A stretch of DNA of 64,000 nt from Paenibacillus profundus (GCF_021369635.1 NZ_JAJNBZ010000021.1:41201-105200); one strand, 5' to 3'. Shown: positions 45,340-54,347, counted from the stretch's first letter. Made by a program: numbers and translations. Notes: generated from the sequence alone by a model not told the origin.

Positions 45340-45372
45340 GAGAGGCCTTCCCCCGCTGGGTGGGGGGCTCTC
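45340..45372 (+). other. Intra-operon hairpin after the binding-protein gene
   Basis: GAGAGGCC and CCCCC pair with GGGGGGC and TCTC. It has no T tract and lies between binding protein and permease. Such hairpins stabilise the upstream mRNA, so that binding protein exceeds permease. Confidence 0.6.
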
Positions 45373-45396
45373 CATCCATGAATGATTGGAGGGACG

Positions 45397-46314
45397 ATGA
45401 TGAGAAAGACGGCTGCGCCGCTTCCGGCAACGTTCGGAGGGCTCATGACGTTTCTGAATTACGGCTTGCTTGTATTGTTGTGCTTGTCCATTATTTTGCC
45501 GACATTGAACGTGCTGGCGCTATCGTTGAACGTGGGGACGGACGCGGCCAAGGGCGGCATTTACTTCTGGCCGCGGGAGTTCACGCTGGACAACTTCAAG
45601 GAAGTGTTCAGCCAATCCAACATCGTGAACGGCTTCTTCATCTCGATATTTCGCACCATTTTAGGTACCTTTCTAAGCGTGCTGCTGACGGCGATGGCGG
45701 CTTACGCGCTCAAGAGCAAGACGTTGCCCGGCCAGAAGCAGCTTACCTTCTTCGTGTTCTTTACGATGCTGTTCAGCGGCGGGCTCATCCCTTACTACAT
45801 CGTGCTGAAGGAGCTTCATCTGACCAACAGCATATGGGTGTATGTCATACCAGCTCTGTACAGTGTATGGAACATGATGATTATGCGCTCGTTCTTTCAG
45901 CAGATGCCGGAAGGACTTGAAGAGGCGGCGCGGATCGACGGCTGCAGCGATATCGGGATATTTACCCGCGTCATTCTGCCTACCAGCAAGCCCGTCATTG
46001 CCGCCATCTCTTTGTTCAACGCGGTAGGGCACTGGAATGATTGGTTCACGGGCGCCTTCTATGTGCGCGATCCGAACCTGAAGCCATTGTCAACGCTGCT
46101 GCAGGAAATGCTCACGAAGCAGCAGGCGCTGACTGAGACGCTGATGAGCTCGGCGGGTTCGCTGCAGATGCAGATGCTGGACAAGATGCAAGTTACCGGC
46201 ACATCTCTGAAAATGGCGACTATCATTATCGTCATTACGCCGATTGTCCTCGTATATCCGTTTTTGCAGAAGTATTTTGCCAAGGGTGTGATGATCGGCT
46301 CGATGAAGGAATAG
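45397..46314 (+). CDS. LplC-type ABC transporter permease
   Basis: A 305-residue permease, partner of the one at 42551. It has six hydrophobic segments and the EAA loop LEEAARIDGCSDIGIFTRVI near residue 190. Typical ending KYFAKGVMIGSMKE. Two ATGs, 45397 and 45400, follow TTGGAGGGACG; either could start translation. The frame is open from 45382. Confidence 0.93.
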   Translation: MMRKTAAPLPATFGGLMTFLNYGLLVLLCLSIILPTLNVLALSLNVGTDAAKGGIYFWPREFTLDNFKEVFSQSNIVNGFFISIFRTILGTFLSVLLTAMAAYALKSKTLPGQKQLTFFVFFTMLFSGGLIPYYIVLKELHLTNSIWVYVIPALYSVWNMMIMRSFFQQMPEGLEEAARIDGCSDIGIFTRVILPTSKPVIAAISLFNAVGHWNDWFTGAFYVRDPNLKPLSTLLQEMLTKQQALTETLMSSAGSLQMQMLDKMQVTGTSLKMATIIIVITPIVLVYPFLQKYFAKGVMIGSMKE

Positions 46315-46374
46315 AAGATTTTCGTATTGTGCTTAACCCAACTACTTTGCTCATCATGACAGGAGGCTGGCTGC

Positions 46375-47265
46375 ATGAACATTAGAAATCCATATGCACA
46401 AGAAGGACTGTGGCTGCGGGGAAGCTTCCACAACCATACGACGAACAGCGACGGTCATCATCCTTTGGCAACGGTATACCGGATGTACAATGATTATGAT
46501 TTTCTAGGTATTTCCGATCATGATCAGATTACGCCGCATACGGACGAGAGTCCGATTCCGACACTATTCGAAGCGATCGAGGTGAGCAGCCCGCAGGCGC
46601 ACATGCTGCTGGTGCAGCCGCCGGATACGCTGATGGACGATTATACGAACGAGTTCACGATTGGCAATTACGAGCGTCTGTCTGCAATGTGTCTGGAGAA
46701 CGGCGGGATATCGGTGCTGGTCCATCCGAACCGGTATTTCTCCCAATACTGGAAGTTCACAGATATGCTCCGGCTGTCGTCTTATACAGGCATCGAAGTC
46801 ATCAATGGCGACGGTCATCCGCAATATGACATTGCATTCGACAAGTGGGATGCCCTGCTGTCCTCAGGACGGAAGGTGTGGGGCTTCGGCAACGACGACT
46901 TCCATGCGTACGGCCAAGAGCGCAGAGCGTGGAATATGGTGTACGCCCGCGAGAACACCAGAGAAGCGGTGCTGAGCGCAATTCGCCACGGCAGCTTCTA
47001 CGTGTCTACCGGATACGGATTCGAGTCTATCCGTACGGAAGGATCGACCATCGTGGCAGAGCTGCCGTCCGACGTTCATCTGGATGGGATGTACAAGTAC
47101 GCAACGCTCATCGGCCAGAACGGAAGGGTGCTTCATGAGGAGACGGGCAGGTTCAAGCAGATTGTGTACGACTGCAAGGGGGATGAAGGGTATGTGCGGA
47201 TGGCGGTCTATTTGGAGGGGGGCTTCGGAGCGTTCTCGCAGCCGCTGTTCCTGGAACAGGGGTGA
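46375..47265 (+). CDS. PHP-domain phosphoesterase
   Basis: A 296-residue protein of the PHP metal-dependent fold. Motif I is FHNHTTNSDGHHP (residues 18-30), then LGISDHDQIT, VLVHPNRYF near 118 and FGNDDFHAYG near 170. These histidines and aspartates bind a trinuclear metal site. PHP proteins outside polymerases hydrolyse phosphoesters such as nucleotides or histidinol phosphate; here the target is likely the compound imported by the upstream transporter. No signal peptide, so it acts in the cytosol. ATG behind AGGAGGCTGGCTGC. Confidence 0.88.
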   Translation: MNIRNPYAQEGLWLRGSFHNHTTNSDGHHPLATVYRMYNDYDFLGISDHDQITPHTDESPIPTLFEAIEVSSPQAHMLLVQPPDTLMDDYTNEFTIGNYERLSAMCLENGGISVLVHPNRYFSQYWKFTDMLRLSSYTGIEVINGDGHPQYDIAFDKWDALLSSGRKVWGFGNDDFHAYGQERRAWNMVYARENTREAVLSAIRHGSFYVSTGYGFESIRTEGSTIVAELPSDVHLDGMYKYATLIGQNGRVLHEETGRFKQIVYDCKGDEGYVRMAVYLEGGFGAFSQPLFLEQG

Positions 47266-47274
47266 CTTATTGAG

Positions 47275-48186
47275 ATGAGCATTCCGTTGAAATTTCGCCC
47301 AGATGGCACATTTACAATCGTTCAGTTCACCGACCTGCATGTCGGAGGCGGCAAGGACGAAGAGGACTCCTGCACCTTGGCCTTGACCGAGCGCATCATC
47401 GAGGCGGAGCAGCCCGATCTGATCGTCTATTCCGGCGATATGCTGTACGGGAAGGAAGTGGAGCAGCCCATCGCCGCGCTGCGCCGGATCGCCGCGGTCC
47501 CGGAGCGGAGGCAGGTGCCATTTGCCGTCATCTTCGGCAATCATGACGCGGAGAGCAGCGCGACCCGAGAGCAGCTGCTGGAGGGGATATCGGCTTATCG
47601 GCTCTCGATATCGCAATCCGGGCCGATGGATATTCACGGGGTAGGCAACTACAGCCTTACGGTGAAGTCGTCAGCGGATTCATCCGATGCAGCCCTGCTG
47701 TATTTGTTCGATTCGGGTGATATGGCTCCCGCATCCGTCGGGGGATACGCATGGATTCATCCGGATCAAGTGGATTGGTATCGCCGGGAGTCGCTTCGTT
47801 ATCATCAGCAGAACGGCAGCCCCTTGCCGAGCTTGGCCTTCTTCCATATTCCGATACCGGAGTACAAGGAAGCTTGGGAATCCGGTCAAGCCTCAGGCAT
47901 TAGGCATGAAGCCGTATGCTGCCCCCGTCTGAACAGCGGGCTGTTCACAGCGATGGCCGAGAAGGGAGATGTTATGGGCGCCTTCGCCGGCCATGATCAC
48001 GATAACGATTATGTAGGCGCATTGCACGGGATTCGGCTCGGGTACGGAAGAGTGACAGGATACGGCGGTTACGGCACACTGCAGCGGGGAGCCCGTATTA
48101 TTCGCCTGCTCGAGGGGCAACACCGTTTCCAGACATGGATCCGGTTGGATGACGGGAGTGTTGCCAGATATGAGCACAGCGTATAG
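47275..48186 (+). CDS. Calcineurin-like metallophosphoesterase
   Basis: A 303-residue phosphoesterase with the standard metal motifs in order: FTDLHVGG (D-x-H), YSGDMLYG (GDxx), FGNHDAES (GNHD), FFHIPIPEY and AGHDHDND (GHxH). Cytosolic, no signal peptide. The ribosome site (TTGAG) is weak. It starts nine bases after the PHP gene and its last 17 bases overlap the MATE gene. A second phosphoesterase of a different fold in the same operon suggests successive removal of phosphates from one compound. Confidence 0.9.
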   Translation: MSIPLKFRPDGTFTIVQFTDLHVGGGKDEEDSCTLALTERIIEAEQPDLIVYSGDMLYGKEVEQPIAALRRIAAVPERRQVPFAVIFGNHDAESSATREQLLEGISAYRLSISQSGPMDIHGVGNYSLTVKSSADSSDAALLYLFDSGDMAPASVGGYAWIHPDQVDWYRRESLRYHQQNGSPLPSLAFFHIPIPEYKEAWESGQASGIRHEAVCCPRLNSGLFTAMAEKGDVMGAFAGHDHDNDYVGALHGIRLGYGRVTGYGGYGTLQRGARIIRLLEGQHRFQTWIRLDDGSVARYEHSV

Positions 48187-49513
48187 CTCTCGCTACGGCA
48201 TCCTGTCCTTGACATGGCCGATCTTCATGGAGTCTCTGTTCGGAATGCTGCTCGGCACCGCGGATACGATGATGCTGAGCAGCTATTCCGACGGAGCTGT
48301 GGCGGCCGTTGGCGTAGCCAATCAGATACTGACGGTAGTCGGCCTTATGTTCGGATTCGTTACCGTGGGCACGAGTGTCGTGCTCAATCAATGGATTGGC
48401 GCGGGCAAGCTGCACGAAGCGGATGCAATCAGCAGAACGGCCCTCACGTTGAATTTGATGATCGGTCTTCTGTTCAGCGCAGTATTGTGCGCATATGCGG
48501 ACGTGTTCCTGCTCCTGTTCAAGCTGCCTCCCGATTTGCTGGCAGAAGGCAGCGCTTATTTGTCCATCGTCGGCAGCTCCGTGTTCATGATCGCCATTAA
48601 TATGACGCTCGGTACAATGCTGCGCTGCCGGGGAATGGTGAAGGACATGATGGTCATCTCGTTCGGCGTCAATCTGCTGCATATTCTCGGCAACTATTTG
48701 GTTCTAATGGAACCGTTCGGGATGCCGATTCTAGGCGTGGAAGGCGTGGCTGTATCCACTTGGATCAGCCGGGCTATCGCTTTGGCTGCTTATTGGGCTG
48801 TGTGCAATCGGCGGCTGGAGCAGCCGGTGCGCTTGATGAATCCTTTTCATATGAGAAAGGGGAACCTTCATCTGATCTTCAAGCTGGGAATACCATCGGC
48901 AGGCGAGCACGTATCCTATAATCTGTCCCAGGTGGTCATCACGTATTTAGTAGCCTTATTGGGCGCGGCAGCATTGACGACCAAGATTTATACGCAAAAC
49001 ATTACGTCCTTCGTCTTCGTCTTTTCAATGGCGATTGGCCAAGGCACGCAAATTATGGTTGGCCACTTGATTGGGAGCATGCGCAAGGATGATGCCTATC
49101 AATCCGGCATTCGCCATCTGAAGCTGGCGGTTCTTGTGTCGCTTGCCGTGGGCATCCTCCTGTACAGTCTGTCCGATCTATTGATCGGTCTCTTCACATC
49201 CGATTCGGAAATTATGCGGCTCGGGAAGCAGCTCATGCTCTTGTCCATTCTGCTGGAGCCGGCCCGTGCCTGCAACATGGTGCTCATTAGTTCCTTGAAT
49301 GCGGCGGGCGATGTCAAGTTTCCGGTGCTCATCGGCTTGGTGTCCATGTGGGGGATCAGTGTGCCGTTGGCCTATGTATTCGGGATTGTATTCGAGCTGG
49401 GGCTGACAGGTATCTGGTTGGCGTTCGCCATTGATGAATGGGTGCGGGCGCTTGTGATGCTGCGCAGGTGGAGGAAGCGCGCTTGGCAGCGTTTGAACAT
49501 TTTAGCAGCGTAA
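48170..49513 (+). CDS. MATE-family exporter
   Basis: A 447-residue membrane protein with about twelve segments. It begins MSTAYSSRYGILSLTWPIFM, with FGMLLGTADTMMLS, IGQGTQIMVGHLIG and FPVLIGLVSMWGISVPLAY. MATE proteins exchange cations for drugs or metabolites. A start at 48149 is in frame, but the ATG at 48170 with GGGAG upstream gives the usual length. It overlaps the phosphoesterase gene and is the last gene of the operon; it may export an end product or toxic intermediate. Confidence 0.88.
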   Translation: MSTAYSSRYGILSLTWPIFMESLFGMLLGTADTMMLSSYSDGAVAAVGVANQILTVVGLMFGFVTVGTSVVLNQWIGAGKLHEADAISRTALTLNLMIGLLFSAVLCAYADVFLLLFKLPPDLLAEGSAYLSIVGSSVFMIAINMTLGTMLRCRGMVKDMMVISFGVNLLHILGNYLVLMEPFGMPILGVEGVAVSTWISRAIALAAYWAVCNRRLEQPVRLMNPFHMRKGNLHLIFKLGIPSAGEHVSYNLSQVVITYLVALLGAAALTTKIYTQNITSFVFVFSMAIGQGTQIMVGHLIGSMRKDDAYQSGIRHLKLAVLVSLAVGILLYSLSDLLIGLFTSDSEIMRLGKQLMLLSILLEPARACNMVLISSLNAAGDVKFPVLIGLVSMWGISVPLAYVFGIVFELGLTGIWLAFAIDEWVRALVMLRRWRKRAWQRLNILAA

Positions 49514-49525
49514 TCAGGCGGATGA

Positions 49526-49558
49526 GAGGGTCATGGGATAGAGTCCCATGGCTCTTTT
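49526..49558 (+). terminator. Terminator of the phosphoester/ABC operon
   Basis: TCATGGGA pairs with TCCCATGG, extended by GAG/CTC, then TTTTGG. Confidence 0.75.
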
Positions 49559-49609
49559 GGCATGAAACCTAAATAAATGCTGATGCAGCACGTATGCTCC
49601 GCCTCCCTA

Positions 49610-49676
49610 TATGACATTTGTCATACTCTCGACTTGACGTTTATGACTACAACAAGCTGGTTGTATTTTCTATACT
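49610..49676 (+). promoter_or_regulatory. Activator-type promoter of des with DesR-like operator
   Basis: A perfect 16-base palindrome TATGACATTTGTCATA (49610-49625) is followed by a half-similar TTGACGTTTATGAC (49634-49647). A -10-like TATACT lies at 49671-49676, with no good -35 at 17 bases. Operators at about -73 to -36 with a poor -35 fit a DesR-activated promoter; in B. subtilis, DesR binds about -77 to -28 of des. Confidence 0.65.
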
Positions 49677-49747
49677 GAAGATAGGAATCTGCCGTTGTTG
49701 TTCGGATATGTTCCCCAAGTGTCATACCCTAGGAGGAAAAACATACG

Positions 49748-50803
49748 ATGACTCAATCCAAACTATCCAGCTTAAAGAAAAATGTCGCACCATATGAAAA
49801 AATCGATTTGAAATCTAGCATTCGGCAAATTATTAACACCTTGGTGCCTTTAGTGCTGCTCTGGTATGCAGCGTATTTAAGCCTTTCTGTATCGTACTGG
49901 CTTACCATTCCCATTGCGATCGTCGCTTCAGGGTTTGTTATCCGGACCTTTATCATTTTCCATGACTGCTGTCATCAATCGTTCTTCAAAAGCCGCCTAG
50001 CCAATGATATACTTGGCACCATCACGGGTGTCATTACACTCGTTCCGTATCAACAGTGGAAAAATAGCCATTCGATTCATCATGCAACGAGCAGTAATCT
50101 CGATAAACGGGGAACCGGAGATATGTGGGTTCTTACCATAGACGAATATGCCGCAGCTCCCTTAATGAAGCGAATTGCTTATCGGATATATCGGAATCCA
50201 TTTGTAATGCTGGGGCTCGGACCGATTTTTATTTTTCTATTTTCATACCGCTTTAACCGCAAAGGAGCGAAGCGGAAAGAGCGAATCAGCACTTACGTAA
50301 CAAATGTATCCATCGTCGCTCTGTACGCGCTGCTGTGCTGGGCCATTGGATGGCAGGCGTTTGTCATGGTCCAGGGACCGATCTTTTTCTTATCTGGCAT
50401 GTTGGGGATCTGGTTGTTCTATGTCCAGCATCAGTTTGAGGATTCTTACTTCGAGAACGAAGATGAGTGGAGCTATGTGAAGGCTGCCGTGGAAGGAAGC
50501 TCTTATTATAAGCTGCCTAAGATTTTGCAATGGGTAACCGGTAATATTGGGTTCCATCACGTTCATCATTTGAGCCCCAAAGTGCCAAACTATAACCTAG
50601 AGAAGGCGCATAATGCAACTCCACCCCTGCAGAAAGCAACGACGATTACAATCGGGACTAGCCTGAAGTCGCTCCGTTTTCGACTATGGGATGAACAAAA
50701 TAAAACGTTTGTAGGTTTTAAAGATATCAAGCATGTGCTGCGCAAGCCTAATTCTGTAGCCGAAACGATGAAAAGCCGCACCCCAAGCGTGCAGGGAAAA
50801 TAA
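49748..50803 (+). CDS. des: Membrane phospholipid fatty acid desaturase
   Basis: A 351-residue membrane desaturase. The three histidine boxes are H72DCCH76, H108SIHH112 and H270HVHH274, which bind the di-iron centre. Four hydrophobic segments bracket them. Des introduces a double bond into lipid acyl chains after temperature drop, restoring fluidity. It is followed by desK and desR, as in B. subtilis. ATG behind TAGGAGGAAAAACATACG. Confidence 0.95.
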   Translation: MTQSKLSSLKKNVAPYEKIDLKSSIRQIINTLVPLVLLWYAAYLSLSVSYWLTIPIAIVASGFVIRTFIIFHDCCHQSFFKSRLANDILGTITGVITLVPYQQWKNSHSIHHATSSNLDKRGTGDMWVLTIDEYAAAPLMKRIAYRIYRNPFVMLGLGPIFIFLFSYRFNRKGAKRKERISTYVTNVSIVALYALLCWAIGWQAFVMVQGPIFFLSGMLGIWLFYVQHQFEDSYFENEDEWSYVKAAVEGSSYYKLPKILQWVTGNIGFHHVHHLSPKVPNYNLEKAHNATPPLQKATTITIGTSLKSLRFRLWDEQNKTFVGFKDIKHVLRKPNSVAETMKSRTPSVQGK

Positions 50804-50869
50804 ACGCGCTCATAAACGTTTGTGTTAATATACAATTAAATAGTTCAGCGAAGAAAAGGGGGGACGACC

Positions 50870-52006
50870 ATGCAGAAGTGGTATCAGATTTTTCACAAAA
50901 GCACGGGTCTTAGTCCGTATGTGTGGGTCGTCTTTTACATCCTCCCGTTTTATTTCATTTTTCGCGCCTCTTCCACGTACGAAGTTGTAATTGGCATCGT
51001 TATGATTCTGATGTTCTTTATTTGCTACGTGCTTTCCTTTATTTCGAAAGGCTGGCTGATGTACTTTTGGACATCCGTGCAAATATTGATCTCCATTACG
51101 ATGACCTTGTGGTTCGGCTATGTGTATTTCTCACTCTTCTTAGCGTTTTTTATAGGGAATATCCAACACCGGATCGGATTTTTTACGTTATACACCATCC
51201 ATCTCGTCAGCACGATCGCAACGATCAACTTTGGCTTTGTAACGAAAAACCCTGTATTGATTTCCCAGCTGCCGTTTGTCCTTGTCAGTCTGATCGGCGT
51301 GATTCTGCTTCCTGTCACCACTTACAACCGCAACAAGCGAGAAAAACTGCAGGACCAGCTGGAGGATGCGAATAAAAGGATTTCCGAACTGGTCAAGCTG
51401 GAAGAACGCCAACGAATCGCCCGTGACCTCCATGATACACTTGGTCAGAAGCTCTCCTTAATCGGTCTGAAGAGCGACTTAGCCGGTAAATTAATAAGCA
51501 AGAACCCGACCCAAGCCCAATCCGAGATCAACGATGTCCGTCAAACGGCCAGAAGCGCATTAAAGGAAGTTCGGGAAATGGTCACCCAAATGCGGGGTAC
51601 GAGATTAGAGGATGAGATGTTTCGAATCAAGCAGATTTTGAAGGCGGCTGAAATTGAATTTACCTTGGAAGGCGACCAAACGCTGTCCAACACCTCTCTG
51701 TTGAACGAAAATGTGTTGAGCATGTGTCTGAAGGAAGCGGTGACCAACATCGTGAAGCATAGCAATGCTTCGTCTTGCTCGATCGTCATTGAGCCATCAC
51801 ATACCGAGCTGAGTGTCAAGGTGAAGGACAATGGGATCGGCATAGCAGGGGATTCCGTCTACGCAAGAGGAAATGGGCTGCGGGGCATGAAAGAACGGCT
51901 TGAGTTTGTGAACGGAAGTATGGAAATCGTATCAAACAATGGAACGATGATCGTAATTAAAGTGCCGAACGTATTCAAGCAACCGGAAAAGGAGGTGGGG
52001 ATATGA
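50870..52006 (+). CDS. desK: DesK, membrane thermosensor histidine kinase
   Basis: A 378-residue kinase with four to five membrane segments in the first 150 residues and no extracytoplasmic domain. A helical linker (REKLQDQLEDANKRISEL) leads to the phospho-acceptor His188 in ARDLHDTLGQK, the same number as in B. subtilis DesK. ATPase motifs are LKEAVTNIVKH, DNGIGI and NGLRGMKER. DesK senses membrane thickness and switches from phosphatase to kinase in the cold. ATG 50870 behind AAAAGGGGGG, 66 bases after des; it overlaps desR by four bases. Confidence 0.95.
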   Translation: MQKWYQIFHKSTGLSPYVWVVFYILPFYFIFRASSTYEVVIGIVMILMFFICYVLSFISKGWLMYFWTSVQILISITMTLWFGYVYFSLFLAFFIGNIQHRIGFFTLYTIHLVSTIATINFGFVTKNPVLISQLPFVLVSLIGVILLPVTTYNRNKREKLQDQLEDANKRISELVKLEERQRIARDLHDTLGQKLSLIGLKSDLAGKLISKNPTQAQSEINDVRQTARSALKEVREMVTQMRGTRLEDEMFRIKQILKAAEIEFTLEGDQTLSNTSLLNENVLSMCLKEAVTNIVKHSNASSCSIVIEPSHTELSVKVKDNGIGIAGDSVYARGNGLRGMKERLEFVNGSMEIVSNNGTMIVIKVPNVFKQPEKEVGI

Positions 52007-52602
52007 TTCGAATTGTAATCGCCGAAGACCAGCGGATGCTGCTGGGCGCTCTTGCTTCCCTGCTTGATCTGGAAGAGGATATGAGTGTCGTTGGCAGAGC
52101 ACGCAATGGTGAGGAGGCCGTACAGTTGGTTCACCTGCATAAGCCGGATATTTGCATTATGGACATTGAAATGCCGGGGAAAAGCGGGTTAGACGCGGCT
52201 GAGGAGCTAAAGGGATGCGGTTGCAAGGTGATGATATTAACCACTTTTGCCAGAGCCGGATATTTTGAGCGGGCTTTGAAGGCGGGTGCGAACGGCTACT
52301 TGTTGAAAGACAGTCCCAGTGAGGAACTGGCTGACTCGATACGCAGCATTATGGCCGGCCGGCGCATCTATGCATCGGAGCTGGTGGATGAGGCATACAG
52401 TGAAGAGAATCCGTTGACCGAGCGGGAGAAGGAAGTGCTGGGGCTTATCGCTGACGGTAAAAATACGAAGGAAATCGCCGAGCAGCTGTATATTACAACA
52501 GGGACCGTCCGCAATTACATTTCCGTTATCCTCGATAAGCTCAATGTCAGCAACCGGATCGAAGCCATCACGCGGTTCAAGGAAAAGGGATGGTTCAAGT
52601 AA
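52003..52602 (+). CDS. desR: DesR, LuxR-family response regulator
   Basis: A 199-residue regulator with phospho-acceptor Asp54 in CIMDIEMPGKSG, matching B. subtilis DesR, and a LuxR-type DNA-binding domain (PLTEREKEVLGLIADG, GTVRNYISVILDKL). Phosphorylated DesR binds the des promoter; the palindrome at 49610 is the candidate site. ATGA overlap with desK. Confidence 0.96.
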   Translation: MIRIVIAEDQRMLLGALASLLDLEEDMSVVGRARNGEEAVQLVHLHKPDICIMDIEMPGKSGLDAAEELKGCGCKVMILTTFARAGYFERALKAGANGYLLKDSPSEELADSIRSIMAGRRIYASELVDEAYSEENPLTEREKEVLGLIADGKNTKEIAEQLYITTGTVRNYISVILDKLNVSNRIEAITRFKEKGWFK

Positions 52603-52712
52603 CGGATACCGCTGACATCCATTTAGAAGCGCATCCTGGCCGGTGCCGAATCCTGTGGCTCGCATCGCATCATTGATACATCTAGTCCGGGCTAGATATA
52701 CACCATTCGTAT

Positions 52713-52737
52713 CCCGCACATTGCTTGCGGGTTTTTT
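52713..52737 (+). terminator. Terminator after desR
   Basis: CCCGCA pairs with TGCGGG around a short loop, followed by six T. It lies 110 bases after the desR stop. Confidence 0.8.
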
Positions 52738-52816
52738 GCGTCAGTAGTAACTTCATGCACATATGACCGAAATTGGGAGACTGTACCCAAAATGGGGCTG
52801 CTCTATTGTACGTTCT

Positions 52817-53130
52817 ACTCACTCTCCCTGTCATTCAGGTTGCACCCACCGTGGTATGACCTTTCGTATCCTTTGTCCACTCTCCCATACAGTCAGAAAG
52901 GATGTTGGCGCGGATACGGCATATGCTGATTCGTATAGATGCTATGGCATAAAGCGGACAATGGTGATGTCGGCTGCCCAGCGTCGGCATAAAGCGGGCA
53001 ATGGTGATGTCAGCTGCCCAGCGTCGGCATAAAGCGCACAATGGTGACGTCGATTGCCCTCTTGGCCGTGCTTCTTTCTGAAGGATGGGGAGAGTGAAGC
53101 AAAGGAACGAATGAAGCAGTCCCCGTCAAC
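52817..53130 (+). repeat. Dispersed intergenic repeat A, copy 4, enlarged by a tandem repeat
   Basis: Outer left arm CACTCTCCC with GTCATTCAG, inner left arm CCACTCTCCC with CAGTCAGAAAGGAT, right arm CTGAAGGATGGGGAGAGTGA, then GCAAAGGAACG. Inside, a 40-base unit starting GGCATAAAGCG recurs at 52946, 52986 and 53026; its GGGCA...TGCCC ends can pair. With the desR terminator this accounts for the 561-base gap up to 53164. Apparent short ORFs here are repeat translations. Confidence 0.85.
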
Positions 53131-53163
53131 AATTCTCATTTCATGGTTTGTAATCTTCTAGCC

Positions 53164-53706
53164 TTAGTAACAAGCCTGCTCAAGTGCCTGGAGCACGGAT
53201 AATAACTCCTGCTTTAGTTTTGGATCCGTAATAATGCCTTCTTTATTCAGTTTCAAAGTGATGTGCGGTATGATCAATGTTCCTCTCTCTACAATCTCAG
53301 CATTAATCATTTTAAGTGTAAGCAGAAGTGAAGCATGAGCTTTATCCCCGCCCATTGGAGTTGGTGAGGCACTGATTACCGCTGTAGGTTTATTCATAAA
53401 CTCGGTTGTAGATACGAGCCAATCCAGGGCATTTTTCAAAACGCCAGGCACACCGTTCCCATATTCCGGTGTACATAAAAGCACACCATCTGCTTCCTTA
53501 AGCTGTGTTCTTAGTCCTCTGACCGGAACAGGTCCTTCGTCAATATCGATGTCAGGGTTAAAATGTGGAAGGTCGCCCAACCCGCTATAGATGGTGAATT
53601 TCATGTTTTCCGGGGCTAATCCGATGATAGCATTCATAAGTGCTGTATTCGAGGAGTTTTGACGAAGACTCCCCGAAATAGCCAAGAGTTTAATTTCCTT
53701 ATCCAT
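53164..53706 (-). CDS. NADPH-dependent FMN reductase family protein
   Basis: A 180-residue flavodoxin-fold protein. The FMN phosphate loop is AISGSLRQNSSNTAL near residue 10 and the isoalloxazine region is TPEYGNGVPGVLKNALDW near 80-97, the signature of NADPH-dependent FMN reductases such as chromate or azo reductases. It should be a cytosolic dimer that transfers hydride from NADPH to flavin, quinones or other acceptors. ATG at 53706 behind GAGATGATGTTGA. Single gene. Confidence 0.92.
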   Translation of the reverse strand: MDKEIKLLAISGSLRQNSSNTALMNAIIGLAPENMKFTIYSGLGDLPHFNPDIDIDEGPVPVRGLRTQLKEADGVLLCTPEYGNGVPGVLKNALDWLVSTTEFMNKPTAVISASPTPMGGDKAHASLLLTLKMINAEIVERGTLIIPHITLKLNKEGIITDPKLKQELLSVLQALEQACY

Positions 53707-53885
53707 TCAACATCATCTCATTTCTTCTGTGATTGTGTTCTCATATTCCTTGCTGTCTAAGTAACGGAACCAAGCTTTCCCATCAGACTTGAAACGGTAA
53801 TAGGATATCCCAACTATTGTTCACATATATCAGATATCAACATTAAGGATTAACGCAGCCTTTTGATTAGCAGTGAAGAAAGCAG

Positions 53886-53931
53886 CAGGCTATCCCTACT
53901 GTAGAACAAAATCTACGCAAAGGATAGCCTG
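53886..53931 (-). terminator. Hairpin after the opp operon
   Basis: CAGGCTATCC at 53886-53895 pairs with GGATAGCCTG at 53922-53931. The T tract on the minus strand is weak. It lies 33 bases beyond the last opp-operon gene. Confidence 0.55.
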
Positions 53932-53963
53932 TCTGTATGATCAGATCATATGATGAGGCAAAT

Positions 53964-54347
53964 TCAAAAATAGAAAAGCAGGAGACTTACAGACCCGATC
54001 AGCATGCCGGAGCCGCCGCCCAAAGCGTAAGCTGCCAACTTGCGGGAAATAGAGACTTTCCAAGCGAGCAGGGAGCTATCGGATTGAAGCCGTTCGTTTT
54101 CTTCCCGCAGCGCTTTTGATTTTTGAACGAATAGTGATCCAAGTCCCGCGAACCCCCGCAAGACAGGTGTCAAGAATCCGGTGTGCAACACATAACTGCT
54201 AGCGCCTATGACCAACGCAATCAAGCTATACAAGAATAGCTGATTGACGATGGCAATGTCTGCGGCATTGCCGAAGGCAGATGGCGAATATGTGATGTAG
54301 AGCATACCCGCCACCATGAAGGTAACTGCAATATAACGCTTGAGCAT
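53964..54347 (-). CDS. Small membrane protein (DUF3899-like) at the end of the opp operon
   Basis: A 127-residue protein with hydrophobic segments at about 5-20, 36-55 and 108-126, and a coiled-coil-like polar stretch (SKALREENERLQSDSSLLAW). The ATG abuts the oppA stop codon, so it is translated with oppA. DUF3899 proteins often accompany Opp operons in Bacillales; the role is unknown. Confidence 0.7.
   Translation of the reverse strand: MLKRYIAVTFMVAGMLYITYSPSAFGNAADIAIVNQLFLYSLIALVIGASSYVLHTGFLTPVLRGFAGLGSLFVQKSKALREENERLQSDSSLLAWKVSISRKLAAYALGGGSGMLIGSVSLLLFYF

Noticed and set aside
52763..53041. Short ORFs on both strands within repeat A copy 4 with repeated peptide segments
   Set aside because: The repeated peptide comes from the 40-base tandem DNA repeat; no ribosome sites and the other copies do not keep the frame.
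52946..53065. Regularly spaced 40-base units that could be read as a small CRISPR array
   Set aside because: The units are directly adjacent tandem copies with no unique spacers, and no cas gene is present.
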